From assembly GCA_016707445.1 (NCBI GenBank), contig JADJHR010000019.1, positions 186,001-250,000 of the forward strand: a DNA stretch of 64,000 bases, read 5' to 3'. Shown one piece after another: positions 42,446 through 51,230 of this stretch. The DNA is from Rubrivivax sp. Its GTDB lineage: Bacteria; Pseudomonadota; Gammaproteobacteria; Burkholderiales; Burkholderiaceae_C. The notes under the pieces were generated by a model, which ran no database searches, had not been told where the DNA came from, and saw only the letters and a program-made list of their open reading frames with translations. The translations under genes and the position numbers were made by a program. How positions within the stretch are numbered: the stretch's first letter is position 1; each line of letters starts with the position of its first letter.

Positions 42446-42900
42446 TGTCGTCTGCTTTCCGTGCCCCTGCAACTGCAGGCGCCCCTTCGGTGTGGGCGCT
42501 GCGTCTGGGCTACGCCGGCCTGATTCCCTTCGTCACCGGGGCCCTGCTGGTGTGGCTGGTGCGCGAAGACGCCCATCCCTACGCCACTCTGGGGCTGTCG
42601 GCCTACGCCGCGCTGATCGTGTCCTTCCTGGCCGGCATCCATTGGGGGCTGGCGATGCGCGAACCCGCGCCGCCGCCGTCGCTGTTCATCTGGGGCATGC
42701 TGCCGTCGCTGCCCGCCTGGGTGGCCCTGATGATGCCGCCCAGTGCCGGGCTGGTGATTCATGGCCTGATGCTGATCGCCTGCTACCTGGTCGACCGCCG
42801 GGTCTATCCGCGCCACGGTCTGGCGCCCTGGCTGACGCTGAGGTTTCGCCTCAGTGCGGTGGCAGCGATGAGCTGCTTCCTGGGCGCGGCCGGTACCTGA
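42445..42900 (+). CDS. DUF3429 family membrane protein
   Basis: 151 residues with four to five hydrophobic helices: LRLGYAGLIPFVTGALLVWL, the conserved SFLAGIHWGLAM, LFIWGMLPSLPAWVALMM and the last helix LSAVAAMSCFLGAAG. The GIHWG block in the second helix is the mark of DUF3429. Function is unknown. It stands 29 bp after dsbC and 4 bp before a DUF3108 gene. Confidence 0.85.
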   Translation: MSSAFRAPATAGAPSVWALRLGYAGLIPFVTGALLVWLVREDAHPYATLGLSAYAALIVSFLAGIHWGLAMREPAPPPSLFIWGMLPSLPAWVALMMPPSAGLVIHGLMLIACYLVDRRVYPRHGLAPWLTLRFRLSAVAAMSCFLGAAGT

Positions 42901-42904
42901 GCGC

Positions 42905-44092
42905 GTGCGCGGCGGCCCCGCATCGGCGCCAGCCGCCGCCCGCCGGGACCCGGACCGGCGCCGGCCCGGGCTGGTCCTGCTGGTTGTGTTCGTGGCCCTG
43001 GCGCACCTGCTGCTGGGCGACTGGATCGCCGAGGGCATGGTCGAGCTCGGTGAAGGGCGTGCCGACCGCGAGCCGGTGCGCCTGAAGGCGGCCTTCGTCA
43101 CCGTGCTGCAGCCGGTGGCACCGCCAACGCATGCGCCCAGGCCGCTGCCGCCGCCAGCACGTCGAAAGCTGCCGCGACCGCTGGCTGCAGCATCAGCCGC
43201 TTCAGCTGCGGATGACCAGGCGCCAGCGCAGGCGGTCGTTGCGGCAGCTTCGGCGCCGCCGCCGGAAGTGCCCGAAACGCCGTCGATCGATGCTGATGCG
43301 CCAGCCGCTGCAATGGCCCAGTTGCCGGTAGAGCCTGCCATGCCGCTCGCGTCTCCGGTGCAGACCGCGGCCTCGGCGCCGCCCGACGCAACCACCTTCG
43401 ACTGGCCCCGTTCGACGCGCCTGAGCTACCGGCTCAGCGGATACTACCGCGGCCCTGTCGAAGGTCAGGCCAGCGTCGAATGGCTGCGCGACGGGCCGCG
43501 CTACCAGGTTCATCTCGAAGTCAGCGTCGGGCCGTCGTTTGCGCCGCTGGTCAGCCGGCGCATGTCGAGTGACGGCGAGATCGTGGCCGAGGGCCTGGCG
43601 CCGCGGCGCTACGACGAGCTGACACGCGTTGCGCTGAGCGCGCCGCGGCAGCTGTCGATGGCCTTCGACGCTGCGACCGTACGATTGGCCAATGGCACGC
43701 TGGTGCCACGTCCGCCTGGGGTGCAGGACACGGCCAGCCAGTTCGTGCAGCTGACCTGGCTGTTCACGACACAGCCCGAGCGGCTGCGACCGGGCCAGTC
43801 GGTGTCGCTGATGCTGGCGCTGCCGCGCCACGTGAACGAATGGACTTACGACGTGCTGGGCGCCGAGCAGCTGTATACGCCCACCGGCGAGATCGAGGCC
43901 GTGCACGTGCGCCCGCGCCGGGCCGCTGGGGCGGGCGGCGATCTGGTGGCCGAGGCCTGGTTCGCACCCACCTTGCAGTACCTGCCGGTGCGCATCGTGA
44001 TCCGCCAGGACGCCGAGACCTTCGTCGACCTGCTGCTCGACCGACTGCCGCAGCAGGCCGTCGAAGCCGCCGCTTCGTCGGCCGCACGCTGA
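42905..44092 (+). CDS. DUF3108 family protein with TonB-like N-terminus
   Basis: 395 residues from a GTG start. A single N-terminal helix (GLVLLVVFVALAHLLLGDWI) is followed by a Pro/Ala-rich spacer of about 110 residues and a C-terminal DUF3108 domain (STRLSYRLSGYYRGPVEGQA, KVEV-like VEWLRDGPRYQVHL, ending in FVDLLLDRLPQQ). The layout resembles TonB or a periplasmic wall-spanning protein, with the folded domain in the periplasm. DUF3108 proteins have no established role; an envelope function is inferred. Confidence 0.82.
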   Translation: MRGGPASAPAAARRDPDRRRPGLVLLVVFVALAHLLLGDWIAEGMVELGEGRADREPVRLKAAFVTVLQPVAPPTHAPRPLPPPARRKLPRPLAAASAASAADDQAPAQAVVAAASAPPPEVPETPSIDADAPAAAMAQLPVEPAMPLASPVQTAASAPPDATTFDWPRSTRLSYRLSGYYRGPVEGQASVEWLRDGPRYQVHLEVSVGPSFAPLVSRRMSSDGEIVAEGLAPRRYDELTRVALSAPRQLSMAFDAATVRLANGTLVPRPPGVQDTASQFVQLTWLFTTQPERLRPGQSVSLMLALPRHVNEWTYDVLGAEQLYTPTGEIEAVHVRPRRAAGAGGDLVAEAWFAPTLQYLPVRIVIRQDAETFVDLLLDRLPQQAVEAAASSAAR

Positions 44093-44106
44093 GGCGCCGC
44101 TCAGCG
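44087..44106 (+). terminator. Hairpin over the stop of the DUF3108 gene
   Basis: Perfect 7-bp stem cgctgag / ctcagcg with loop gcgccg, the stop codon lying in the left arm. No T-tract follows. It lies 56 bp before the TATAGT promoter element of the next gene. Confidence 0.4.
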
Positions 44107-44194
44107 GCCCTGGGTTGGTCGCGCGCCAAGCGCTGGCGCCGGCGGCTGCAATCGATCACCGTATAGTGGGCGCAGTTGTCTCTTGGAGCCCGCG

Positions 44195-44983
44195 ATGTCG
44201 GAAGCCCTTGTCCTGAGTGAAGTGCGTGGCGAGGGTGCGCGACGCACCGCGCTGATCACGCTCAACCGTCCCAAGCAGCTGAACGCACTGAACGACGCGC
44301 TGATGGACCAGCTGGGCGCAGCGTTGATCGCGTTCGATCGTGAAGACGGCATCGGCTGCATCGTGATCACCGGCAGCGAAAAGGCCTTTGCCGCCGGCGC
44401 CGACATCAGCGCGATGGCCAGGTTCAGCTACATGGACGTGCACCACAACGACTTCATCACGCGCAACTGGGAGACCCTGCTGCAGGTGCGCAAGCCGGTG
44501 ATCGCGGCGGTCAGCGGCTTTGCGCTCGGTGGCGGCTGCGAGCTGGCGATGTTGTGCGACTTCATCATCGCCGCCGACACGGCGAAGTTTGGCCAGCCCG
44601 AGATCAAGATCGGCATCATTCCCGGCGCCGGCGGCACACAGCGATTGCCGCGGGCCGTGGGCAAGGCCAAGGCGATGGACATGGTGCTGACCGGCCGCAT
44701 GATGGACGTGCACGAGGCCGAGCGCTCGGGACTGGTGTCTCGCATCGTGCCGGCAGCCCAGCTGATCGACGAGGCGCTGTCGGCCGCGGCGACGATCTGC
44801 GCGCTCAGCGGCCCCAGCGTGGCGCTGGCCAAGGCCTGTGTCAACAAGGCCTTCGAGGGCGGGCTGATGGACGGCGTGGGTTTCGAGCGCCGCATCTTCC
44901 ACTCGCTGTTTGCCACTGACGACCAGAAGGAAGGCATGGACGCCTTCCTGAGCAAGCGGCCCCCGGACTTCAAGCAACGCTGA
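44195..44983 (+). CDS. Enoyl-CoA hydratase/isomerase family protein
   Basis: 262 residues from ATG 44195, with a TTGGAG Shine-Dalgarno 6 nt upstream and TATAGT (44162-44167) as a likely -10 box. Crotonase fold: oxyanion hole in KAFAAGADISAM and GFALGGGCELAMLCD, with the two catalytic acidic residues Glu in GGCE and Glu of GQPEIKIGIIPGAGG. The sequence is close to FadB1-type or PaaF-type hydratases of fatty-acid or aromatic-acid beta-oxidation. No pathway partner is adjacent, so substrate is open. Confidence 0.92.
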   Translation: MSEALVLSEVRGEGARRTALITLNRPKQLNALNDALMDQLGAALIAFDREDGIGCIVITGSEKAFAAGADISAMARFSYMDVHHNDFITRNWETLLQVRKPVIAAVSGFALGGGCELAMLCDFIIAADTAKFGQPEIKIGIIPGAGGTQRLPRAVGKAKAMDMVLTGRMMDVHEAERSGLVSRIVPAAQLIDEALSAAATICALSGPSVALAKACVNKAFEGGLMDGVGFERRIFHSLFATDDQKEGMDAFLSKRPPDFKQR

Positions 44984-44984
44984 A

Positions 44985-45000
44985 CGACGCGCGCGCGTCG
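44985..45000. terminator. Palindromic hairpin between convergent genes
   Basis: cgacgcgcgcgcgtcg is a perfect 16-nt palindrome lying between the enoyl-CoA hydratase stop (44983) and the stop of the PNPOx-like gene (45002). A stem-loop on either strand could mark both 3' ends. No T-tract. Confidence 0.45.
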
Positions 45001-45001
45001 C

Positions 45002-45547
45002 TCAGGGCGTGACCCAGCGCCGACCCTGATCGTCGAACACGGCGCGGCGGTGGCCTTCGGGGTGCAGTTCCAGCCAGTCCAGGCTTTCGATGTGCGCGGT
45101 GATCACGCTGAAGAACTCGCGGCTGCCGCGCTCGGGCAGCGGGGCGCCGATCGGGCTGCCCGGCGGCAGCGGCGACAGGTAGTCCTGCGCGCCGGGCGAC
45201 ATCTTCAGCGCTGCCCAGCGCGACGACACGGCCAGCCCCGCCGATTCAACGCCGAGCTGGACCTTCAGACGCAGCTGCCAGCTCAGCGCCGGCGACCACA
45301 GCACCAGCGCGCCGGCCGGGTGCGCCTGCAGCTGCTGCACCTTGGGTGAGCGGCTGTCGGCATAGAACAGCAGCTTGCGCCGTGCCTTGTCGACGTCGCG
45401 CAGCACCACGCTGCGCGCCTGCGCCGATTGCCCATCGGTCGTGGCCAGCACGCCCACACGCCATGCGTGGTCCCGGTCACGCGGCGCACGGTCCAGCTCG
45501 ACCCACACGGCCTGCTCGATCTCATCGAGCTGCTGCAGACGCTGCAT
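45002..45547 (-). CDS. Pyridoxamine 5'-phosphate oxidase family protein
   Basis: 181 residues from ATG 45547. It has the split-barrel FMN-binding fold: WRVGVLATTDGQSAQARSVVLRD, KLLFYADSRSPKVQQL and ALVLWSPALSWQLRLK match the flavin-binding strands of PNPOx proteins. The C-terminus FDDQGRRWVTP is like PdxH, but the strict pyridoxal-5'-phosphate residues of PdxH (RLAP tail) are not seen, so a general flavoprotein reductase is as likely. It lies 8 bp downstream of lysS. Confidence 0.82.
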   Translation of the reverse strand: MQRLQQLDEIEQAVWVELDRAPRDRDHAWRVGVLATTDGQSAQARSVVLRDVDKARRKLLFYADSRSPKVQQLQAHPAGALVLWSPALSWQLRLKVQLGVESAGLAVSSRWAALKMSPGAQDYLSPLPPGSPIGAPLPERGSREFFSVITAHIESLDWLELHPEGHRRAVFDDQGRRWVTP

Positions 45548-45555
45548 GCTGCGGC

Positions 45556-47070
45556 CTAGGCCTCGCGGCGCAGCGCCGGGAACAGGATCACGTCGCGGAT
45601 GCTGGGGCTGTCGGTGATCAGCATCACCAGGCGGTCGATGCCGATGCCGCAGCCGCCGGCCGGCGGCATGCCGTATTCCAGCGCGCGGATGAAGTCGGCG
45701 TCGTAGTACATCGCCTCCTCGTCGCCGGCGTCCTTGTTGGCGGCCTGCGCCTGGAAGCGCGCCGCCTGGTCCTCGGCGTCGTTCAGCTCGGAGAAGCCGT
45801 TGGCGTACTCGCGGCCGGTGATGAACAGCTCGAAGCGCTCGGTGATCGCCGGGTTGCTGTCGGACGCGCGCGCCAGCGGCGACACCTCGACCGGATAGTC
45901 GATGATGAAGGTCGGCTGCCACAGCTTGTCTTCGACCACGGCCTCGAACAGGCCGAACTGCAGTTCGGGCAGCTTCCAGTGCGCCGGCGGTTCTTCGCCC
46001 AGCGCCTTCAGCCGGGCGTGCAGCGCGGTCGCATCGTCGGCCTCGGCCGCGCTCAGGCCGGCGTGCGCAACCAGCGCATCACGCACCGACAGGCGAGTGA
46101 AGGGCTTGTCCAGGTCCACCGGCCGGCCGCCGTAGCTGATGGCCGCGGTGCCGGTGGCGGCGCGGGCCGCATGGCGCAACACGCCTTCGGTGAAGTCCAT
46201 CAGATCATGGTGCGTCCAGTAGGCCGCATAGAACTCCATCATCGTGAACTCGGGGTTGTGGCGGACGCTGATGCCCTCGTTGCGGAAGTTGCGGTTGATC
46301 TCGAACACGCGCTCGAAGCCGCCCACCAGCAGGCGCTTCAGGTAGAGCTCGGGCGCGATGCGCAGGAACATCTCCTGGTCGAGCGCGTTGTGGTGCGTGA
46401 CGAAGGGCTTGGCGTTGGCGCCGCCCGGGATCGGGTGCAGCATCGGCGTCTCGACCTCGAGAAACCCATGCTCGACCATGTGGTTGCGGATCGAGCTGAC
46501 CGCCTTGCTGCGTGCCACGAAGCGTGCGCGCGCCGCATCGTCGGTGATCAGGTCGACGTAGCGCTGGCGGTATTTCTGCTCCTGGTCGGTCATGCCGTGG
46601 AACTTGTCGGGCAGCGGGCGCAGGCTCTTGGTCAGCAGGCGCACGCGCGTGGCGCGTACCGACAGCTCGCCGGTCTTGGTGCGAAACAAGGTGCCCTCGC
46701 AGCCCAGGATGTCGCCCAGGTCCCAGTGCTTGAAAGCGTCGAGTGCCTGCGCCCCGACGTTGTCCAGGGTCACGTACAGCTGGATGCGGCCCGTGCCGTC
46801 CTGCAGCGTGGCGAAACAGGCCTTGCCCATCACGCGCTTGAGCATCATGCGGCCGGCCACGCTGACCGCGATGGCCTGAGGTTCGAGCTCGTCGTTGGGC
46901 ACCTGACCGTAGCGGTGGTGCAGATCGGCGGCGTGGTGTCCGGGCTTGAAGTCGTTGGGAAACGCCACGCCCGCGGCGCGGATGGCCTGCAGTTTCTCGC
47001 GCCGTTCAATCATCAGCTGGTTGTCGTCGGCAACGGCGGTGGCGTTCGGCGTGGGGGCAGGGAAGGTCAT
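45556..47070 (-). CDS. lysS: Lysyl-tRNA synthetase (class II)
   Basis: 504 residues from ATG 47070. The N-terminal OB-fold (VAGRMMLKRVMGKACFATLQD) binds the tRNA anticodon. Class II motifs: motif 2 FRNEGISVRHNPEFTMMEF, motif 3 GGCGIGIDRLVMLITD. The C-terminal IRDVILFPALRRE is typical of LysS. It charges tRNA-Lys in the cytoplasm. It is divergent from the glycan operon, with an 83-bp gap. Confidence 0.98.
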   Translation of the reverse strand: MTFPAPTPNATAVADDNQLMIERREKLQAIRAAGVAFPNDFKPGHHAADLHHRYGQVPNDELEPQAIAVSVAGRMMLKRVMGKACFATLQDGTGRIQLYVTLDNVGAQALDAFKHWDLGDILGCEGTLFRTKTGELSVRATRVRLLTKSLRPLPDKFHGMTDQEQKYRQRYVDLITDDAARARFVARSKAVSSIRNHMVEHGFLEVETPMLHPIPGGANAKPFVTHHNALDQEMFLRIAPELYLKRLLVGGFERVFEINRNFRNEGISVRHNPEFTMMEFYAAYWTHHDLMDFTEGVLRHAARAATGTAAISYGGRPVDLDKPFTRLSVRDALVAHAGLSAAEADDATALHARLKALGEEPPAHWKLPELQFGLFEAVVEDKLWQPTFIIDYPVEVSPLARASDSNPAITERFELFITGREYANGFSELNDAEDQAARFQAQAANKDAGDEEAMYYDADFIRALEYGMPPAGGCGIGIDRLVMLITDSPSIRDVILFPALRREA

Positions 47071-47124
47071 CAGGCAACTCGTTGAAACTGCTGCAATTTT
47101 AGGTGCTGCGCCAGGGCCGGGCCA

Positions 47125-47130
47125 TACAAT
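47125..47130 (+). promoter_or_regulatory. Putative -10 box of the glycan operon
   Basis: TACAAT at 47125-47130 lies 23 nt before the wbpB ATG at 47154. It is the only -10-like hexamer facing the operon in the 83-bp gap next to lysS. Confidence 0.35.
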
Positions 47131-47153
47131 CGTGGGCTTTTCTTGCATTGCTG

Positions 47154-48212
47154 ATGCCTGTCGCCTACCCCATCGTCGATCGCCCGATCCGCTTTGCGCT
47201 GGTGGGCTGCGGTCGCATCTCGGCCAACCATGTCGAGGCGTTGCGCCAGCACGCCGACCGGGCGCAACTGGTGGCCGTGTGCGACAACCGACCGCAGGCG
47301 CTGGCGGCCGCGGTGGCCAAGACCGGCGCCACCGGCTTCGCGTCGCTGGATGCCTTGTTGGCCGGCAGCGACGCCGACATCGTGGTGCTGGCCACGCCCA
47401 GCGGCCTGCACCCGCGGCAGGCCATGCGCGTCGCTCAGTCCGGCCGCCACGTGCTGAGCGAAAAGCCGATGGCCACCAAGTGGGACGAAGGCATGCAGAT
47501 GGTGCGCGTCTGCCGCGAAGCGGGGGTCAAGCTCTTCGTGGTCAAGCAGAACCGGCTCAACCCGACCTTGCAGCTGCTGAAGTCCGCGGTCGACAGCGGT
47601 CGCTTCGGCGCCGTGCACCTGGCCACGGTCAACGTCTTCTGGACGCGCCCGCAAAGCTATTACGACGACGCGCCCTGGCGCGGCCGCTGGGACCTGGACG
47701 GCGGTGCCTTCCTCAACCAGGCCAGCCACTATGTCGACATGGTCGACTGGCTGGTCGGCCCGGTCGACAGCGTGCATGCCTACACCGCCACGCTGGCGCG
47801 CGACATCGAGGCCGAAGACACCGGCGTCATGAGCCTGCGGCTGCGCCGCGGCGGGCTGGCGTCGATCAACGTCACCATGCTGACGCACGGCAAGAACTTC
47901 GAAGGCAGCATCACGCTGCTGGGCGAGCGCGGCACGGTGCGCATCGGCGGCGTGGCCGTCAACCAGATCCAGCACTGGGAATTTGCCGACAGCCGGCCGG
48001 AGGACGCGCAGGTGCAGGCGGCCAGCTACGCCACGCCCAGCGTCTATGGCCACGGCCACCCGCTGTACTATGACAACGTGATCGGCACCTTGCGCGGCGA
48101 GCATAACGCCGAGGTTGACGGTTATGAAGGCCTGCGCTCGCTGGAAGTGGTGATCGCCGCCTACCGCAGCGCGCGCGACGGTGTGCGCGTCGGCCTGCCG
48201 CTGGTGTTCTAG
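47154..48212 (+). CDS. wbpB: UDP-N-acetylglucosaminuronate 3-dehydrogenase-like oxidoreductase (WbpB/WlbA family)
   Basis: 352 residues, Gfo/Idh/MocA fold. The NAD-binding motif is FALVGCGRISANHVEAL; EKPMATKWDEG holds the conserved EKP; FVVKQNRLNPTLQLLK and WDLDGGAFLNQASHYVDM match WlbA/WbpB enzymes. These oxidise C3 of UDP-GlcNAcA, the step before transamination by WbpE. The order wbpB-wbpD-wbpE here is the same set used for ManNAc3NAcA-type sugars. The 352-residue length is a little above that of WbpB (about 316-350). Confidence 0.9.
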   Translation: MPVAYPIVDRPIRFALVGCGRISANHVEALRQHADRAQLVAVCDNRPQALAAAVAKTGATGFASLDALLAGSDADIVVLATPSGLHPRQAMRVAQSGRHVLSEKPMATKWDEGMQMVRVCREAGVKLFVVKQNRLNPTLQLLKSAVDSGRFGAVHLATVNVFWTRPQSYYDDAPWRGRWDLDGGAFLNQASHYVDMVDWLVGPVDSVHAYTATLARDIEAEDTGVMSLRLRRGGLASINVTMLTHGKNFEGSITLLGERGTVRIGGVAVNQIQHWEFADSRPEDAQVQAASYATPSVYGHGHPLYYDNVIGTLRGEHNAEVDGYEGLRSLEVVIAAYRSARDGVRVGLPLVF

Positions 48213-48800
48213 ATGGCCGTGCACATCCACCCCAGCGCCATCGTCGATGACGGCGCCCAACTGGGCGACGGCACGCGCGTCTGGCATTTCGCGCACGTGT
48301 CGGCCGGTGCCCGCATCGGCGAAGGCTGTTCGCTGGGACAGGGCGTGTACGTCGGCAACGACGTGCACATCGGCCGCAACGTGAAGATCCAGAACAACGT
48401 CTCGGTCTACGACGCGGTGACGCTGGAAGACGATGTCTTCTGCGGCCCCAGCATGGTCTTCACCAACGTGCACAACCCGCGCTCGGCGGTGCCGCGCAAG
48501 GCAGAGTACCGGCGCACCTGGGTGCGTCGCGGTGCCACGCTGGGCGCCAACTGCACCATCGTTTGCGGCTGCACGATCGGCGAGTTCGCCTTCGTCGGCG
48601 CCGGTGCCGTGGTCAGCCGCGATGTGCCGGCCTACGCGCTGGTGGTTGGCGTGCCGGCCCGGCGCATCGGCTGGGTGAGCCCACACGGCGAGCGGCTGGC
48701 GCTGCCGCCTTCGGGCCACGGCGAAGCCCACTGCCCAGCCACCGGTGACGTCTATCGACTGGACGGCGACGTCCTCAGCCCATGCAATTCACCGATCTGA
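48213..48800 (+). CDS. wbpD: UDP-2-acetamido-3-amino-2,3-dideoxyglucuronate N-acetyltransferase (WbpD family)
   Basis: 195 residues; left-handed beta-helix made of hexapeptide repeats from IHPSAIVDDGAQLGDGTRVW onward, then GVYVGNDVHIGRNVKIQNN and the conserved FTNVHNPRSAVPRK of WbpD/WlbB. It acetylates the 3-amino group formed by WbpE. It begins immediately after the wbpB stop and overlaps wbpE by 19 bp, so all three enzymes are translated together. Confidence 0.92.
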   Translation: MAVHIHPSAIVDDGAQLGDGTRVWHFAHVSAGARIGEGCSLGQGVYVGNDVHIGRNVKIQNNVSVYDAVTLEDDVFCGPSMVFTNVHNPRSAVPRKAEYRRTWVRRGATLGANCTIVCGCTIGEFAFVGAGAVVSRDVPAYALVVGVPARRIGWVSPHGERLALPPSGHGEAHCPATGDVYRLDGDVLSPCNSPI

Positions 48801-49885
48801 AATCGCAGTACGCGGCGCTGAAGGCGCGCATCGACGCGCGCATCCAGCAGGTGCTCGACCATGGCCAGTACATCATGGGCCCCGAGGTTCGTGAGCTCGA
48901 GTCCGCGTTGGCCTCGTTCACCGGAGCCAGACACTGCGTCACCGTGGCCAGTGGCACCGAGGCGCTGCTGATCGCGATGATGGCGCTCGACCTGAAGCCG
49001 GGCGACGAGGTCATCACCACCCCTTTCACCTTTGCCGCCACGGCCGAGACCATCGTGCTGCTGGGCGCGCGGCCGGTGTTCGTCGACATCGAGCCCGACA
49101 CCTGCAACATCGGTGCGCGCCTGATCGAGTCCAAGGTCACGGCGCGAACCCGGGCTGTCATGCCGGTCAGCCTGTACGGGCAGGTGGCCGACATGGCGCC
49201 GATCAACGCCGTCGCGTCGCGCCACGGCCTGGCGGTGATCGAAGACGCGGCACAAAGCTTTGGCGCGCTGTACCAGGGCCGGCGCTCGGGCGCGCTGTCC
49301 ACTTTCGGCGCCACCAGCTTCTTTCCCAGCAAGCCCCTGGGCTGTTATGGCGACGGTGGCGCGCTCTTCACCGACGACGATGCGCTGGCCCAGGCCGCTC
49401 GCGAGATTCGCGTGCATGGTCAGAGCCAGCGTTACCGCCACACGCGGGTGGGTGTCGGCGGGCGCATGGACACCCTGCAATGCGCCGTGGTGCTGGCCAA
49501 GCTCGAGCGTTTCGACTGGGAACTGCAGCGTCGCGCCGAACTGGGCGCGCGCTACCAGCGTCTGCTCGCCGATGCGGGCATTGCGCAAGTGGCGGTGCGG
49601 CCCGATCGCAATTCGGTGTGGGCGCAGGTGACGGTCTTCGTCGAGCGTCGCTGTGAAGTCCAGGCCGCATTGCAGGCGCAGGGCATTCCCACCGCGGTGC
49701 ACTACCCGATCCCGCTGAACCGCCAGCCGGCCTACGCCCACCTGTGCTGCACGGATTGCACGCCGCAGGCTGACCGCGCCGCCGATCGCGTGCTGAGCCT
49801 GCCGATGAGCGCCGACCTGTCCGAAGCCGACCAGGACCGCGTGGTGCAGGCCCTGGCCGAAGCCGTCGCCAAGCTGCCGGTGTGA
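48782..49885 (+). CDS. wbpE: DegT/DnrJ/EryC1/StrS aminotransferase (WbpE family)
   Basis: 367 residues. PLP-dependent sugar aminotransferase: the Schiff-base Lys lies in FFPSKPLGCYGDGGAL, and VIEDAAQSFGALY supplies the phosphate and aromatic stacking contacts; NRQPAYAH and LPMSADLSEAD close the fold. It transaminates the 3-keto sugar to the 3-amino form. It should use the product of WbpB. It ends 47 bp before the flippase gene. Confidence 0.93.
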   Translation: MQFTDLKSQYAALKARIDARIQQVLDHGQYIMGPEVRELESALASFTGARHCVTVASGTEALLIAMMALDLKPGDEVITTPFTFAATAETIVLLGARPVFVDIEPDTCNIGARLIESKVTARTRAVMPVSLYGQVADMAPINAVASRHGLAVIEDAAQSFGALYQGRRSGALSTFGATSFFPSKPLGCYGDGGALFTDDDALAQAAREIRVHGQSQRYRHTRVGVGGRMDTLQCAVVLAKLERFDWELQRRAELGARYQRLLADAGIAQVAVRPDRNSVWAQVTVFVERRCEVQAALQAQGIPTAVHYPIPLNRQPAYAHLCCTDCTPQADRAADRVLSLPMSADLSEADQDRVVQALAEAVAKLPV

Positions 49886-49931
49886 GCGCCCCGTGCGCCC
49901 GTCCTAGCCCGGCACGGTCCGGCGCCTGAAC

Positions 49932-51230
49932 GTGACCCGGCAGACCGCGATGGACACGGTGGCCCGCGGCACGCTGATCAACCTGGCGACGCGGCTGCTC
50001 GGCGTCGGCCTGGTGCTGGCGCTGACCGCACTGACGGCGCGCATCAGCACCGAAGCGCAGGGCGCGTTCGCGCTCTTCACCAGTGTCGAAGGGGTGCTGC
50101 TGGCGTTGTGGTCGGGCTTTGGCGTTGCGCTGGCGCGTCGTGTCTCGCACCACCGGGAACAGCCGCGGGCGCTGGTGGCGGCCACCGTTCTGGCCTGCGC
50201 CGTGCTGGGCCTGCTGGCGGGCCTGCTGCTGTGGGCGGTGTCGAACTGGGGGCCGCCGGCCTACCGCTGGTTGTGGATGCTGGCACTGGGCGCGCCGGTG
50301 CTGTTGCTGGCGCCCAATCTGGCCGGCCTGTGGCTGGGCGAGGGGCGCATGGCGCCGATGGCCCGCTTGACGGTGGCACCGCAGGCGCTGGCCTTGCTGC
50401 TGGTGTTGCTGTGCATGGCGCTGATGCCCTTGCAGCTGCCGGCGGTGCTGGGATCCTGGGTGCTGGCAAAGGTCGTTGTCGGGCTGGCGGCGCTGGCCGT
50501 GTTGTGGCGCGGTGCACGACTGGCGGCACCTGACTTCGGCGCGCTGCAGCGCGAGCTGCCCTTCATCGCGACCATCGGGCTGACCAACCTGATCAGCCTG
50601 CTGAACTACCGCGTCGGCCTGTTCGTGATCGAGCGCTTGCTCGGCCTTTCGGCCACCGGCGTGTATTCGATCGCAATCGTGGTGGCCGAACTGCTGTGGT
50701 TCGTCTCCGGCTCGCTGACCCAGGCCGCCTACAGCCGCATCGGCACGCCCGACCGCGCGCAATCGGCTGCGACCACCGTGCGCGTGGTGCAGCTCAGCAT
50801 GGCCGCGCTTCTGCTGGCCGCCCCGCTGCTGTGGCTGTCGGCGCGTGCGCTGGTGCCCTGGGTGCTGGGGCCGGCCTATGCCGCCAGTCTGCAGCCGATG
50901 GCGGTGCTGCTGCCGGGCGCGCTGCTGTTCGGTGCTGCGTCCGCACTGTCGGCCTATTTCACCAACCACGCCGGGCTGCCTCAGGTGCCGGCGCAGGTGG
51001 CGGCCACCTCGCTGCTGATCAACGCCGGCCTGGCGCTGCTGCTGGTGCCGGCGCTGGGCATGACCGGTGCGGCGCTGGCTGCCGCACTGGCCTATGGCGC
51101 CAGCGTGCTGCTGCTGGCCTGGCGCTTTGCGCGCCACGCCGGGCTGCCGCTGGCGCAGGTGCTGCGGCCCGGCGCACAGCTGCTGGCCGACCTGCGCGGC
51201 GTAGCATCGCGCCACGGAGGACGAACTTGA
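49932..51230 (+). CDS. wzx: Polysaccharide biosynthesis membrane protein (Wzx-like flippase)
   Basis: 432 residues with twelve or so hydrophobic helices, several rich in Ala/Leu, and short polar loops. It follows the Wzx/MATE-like pattern: TLINLATRLLGVGLVLALTA at the start and pairs of conserved helices around FIATIGLTNLISLLNYRVG. It would flip a lipid-linked oligosaccharide across the inner membrane. Very Leu/Ala biased, so detailed family membership is uncertain. Its last codons overlap the TTG start of the next gene. Confidence 0.82.
   Translation: MTRQTAMDTVARGTLINLATRLLGVGLVLALTALTARISTEAQGAFALFTSVEGVLLALWSGFGVALARRVSHHREQPRALVAATVLACAVLGLLAGLLLWAVSNWGPPAYRWLWMLALGAPVLLLAPNLAGLWLGEGRMAPMARLTVAPQALALLLVLLCMALMPLQLPAVLGSWVLAKVVVGLAALAVLWRGARLAAPDFGALQRELPFIATIGLTNLISLLNYRVGLFVIERLLGLSATGVYSIAIVVAELLWFVSGSLTQAAYSRIGTPDRAQSAATTVRVVQLSMAALLLAAPLLWLSARALVPWVLGPAYAASLQPMAVLLPGALLFGAASALSAYFTNHAGLPQVPAQVAATSLLINAGLALLLVPALGMTGAALAAALAYGASVLLLAWRFARHAGLPLAQVLRPGAQLLADLRGVASRHGGRT

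Noticed and set aside
45346..47085. Long plus-strand open frame opposite lysS
   Set aside because: Entirely antisense to a clear lysyl-tRNA synthetase; no recognisable motif.
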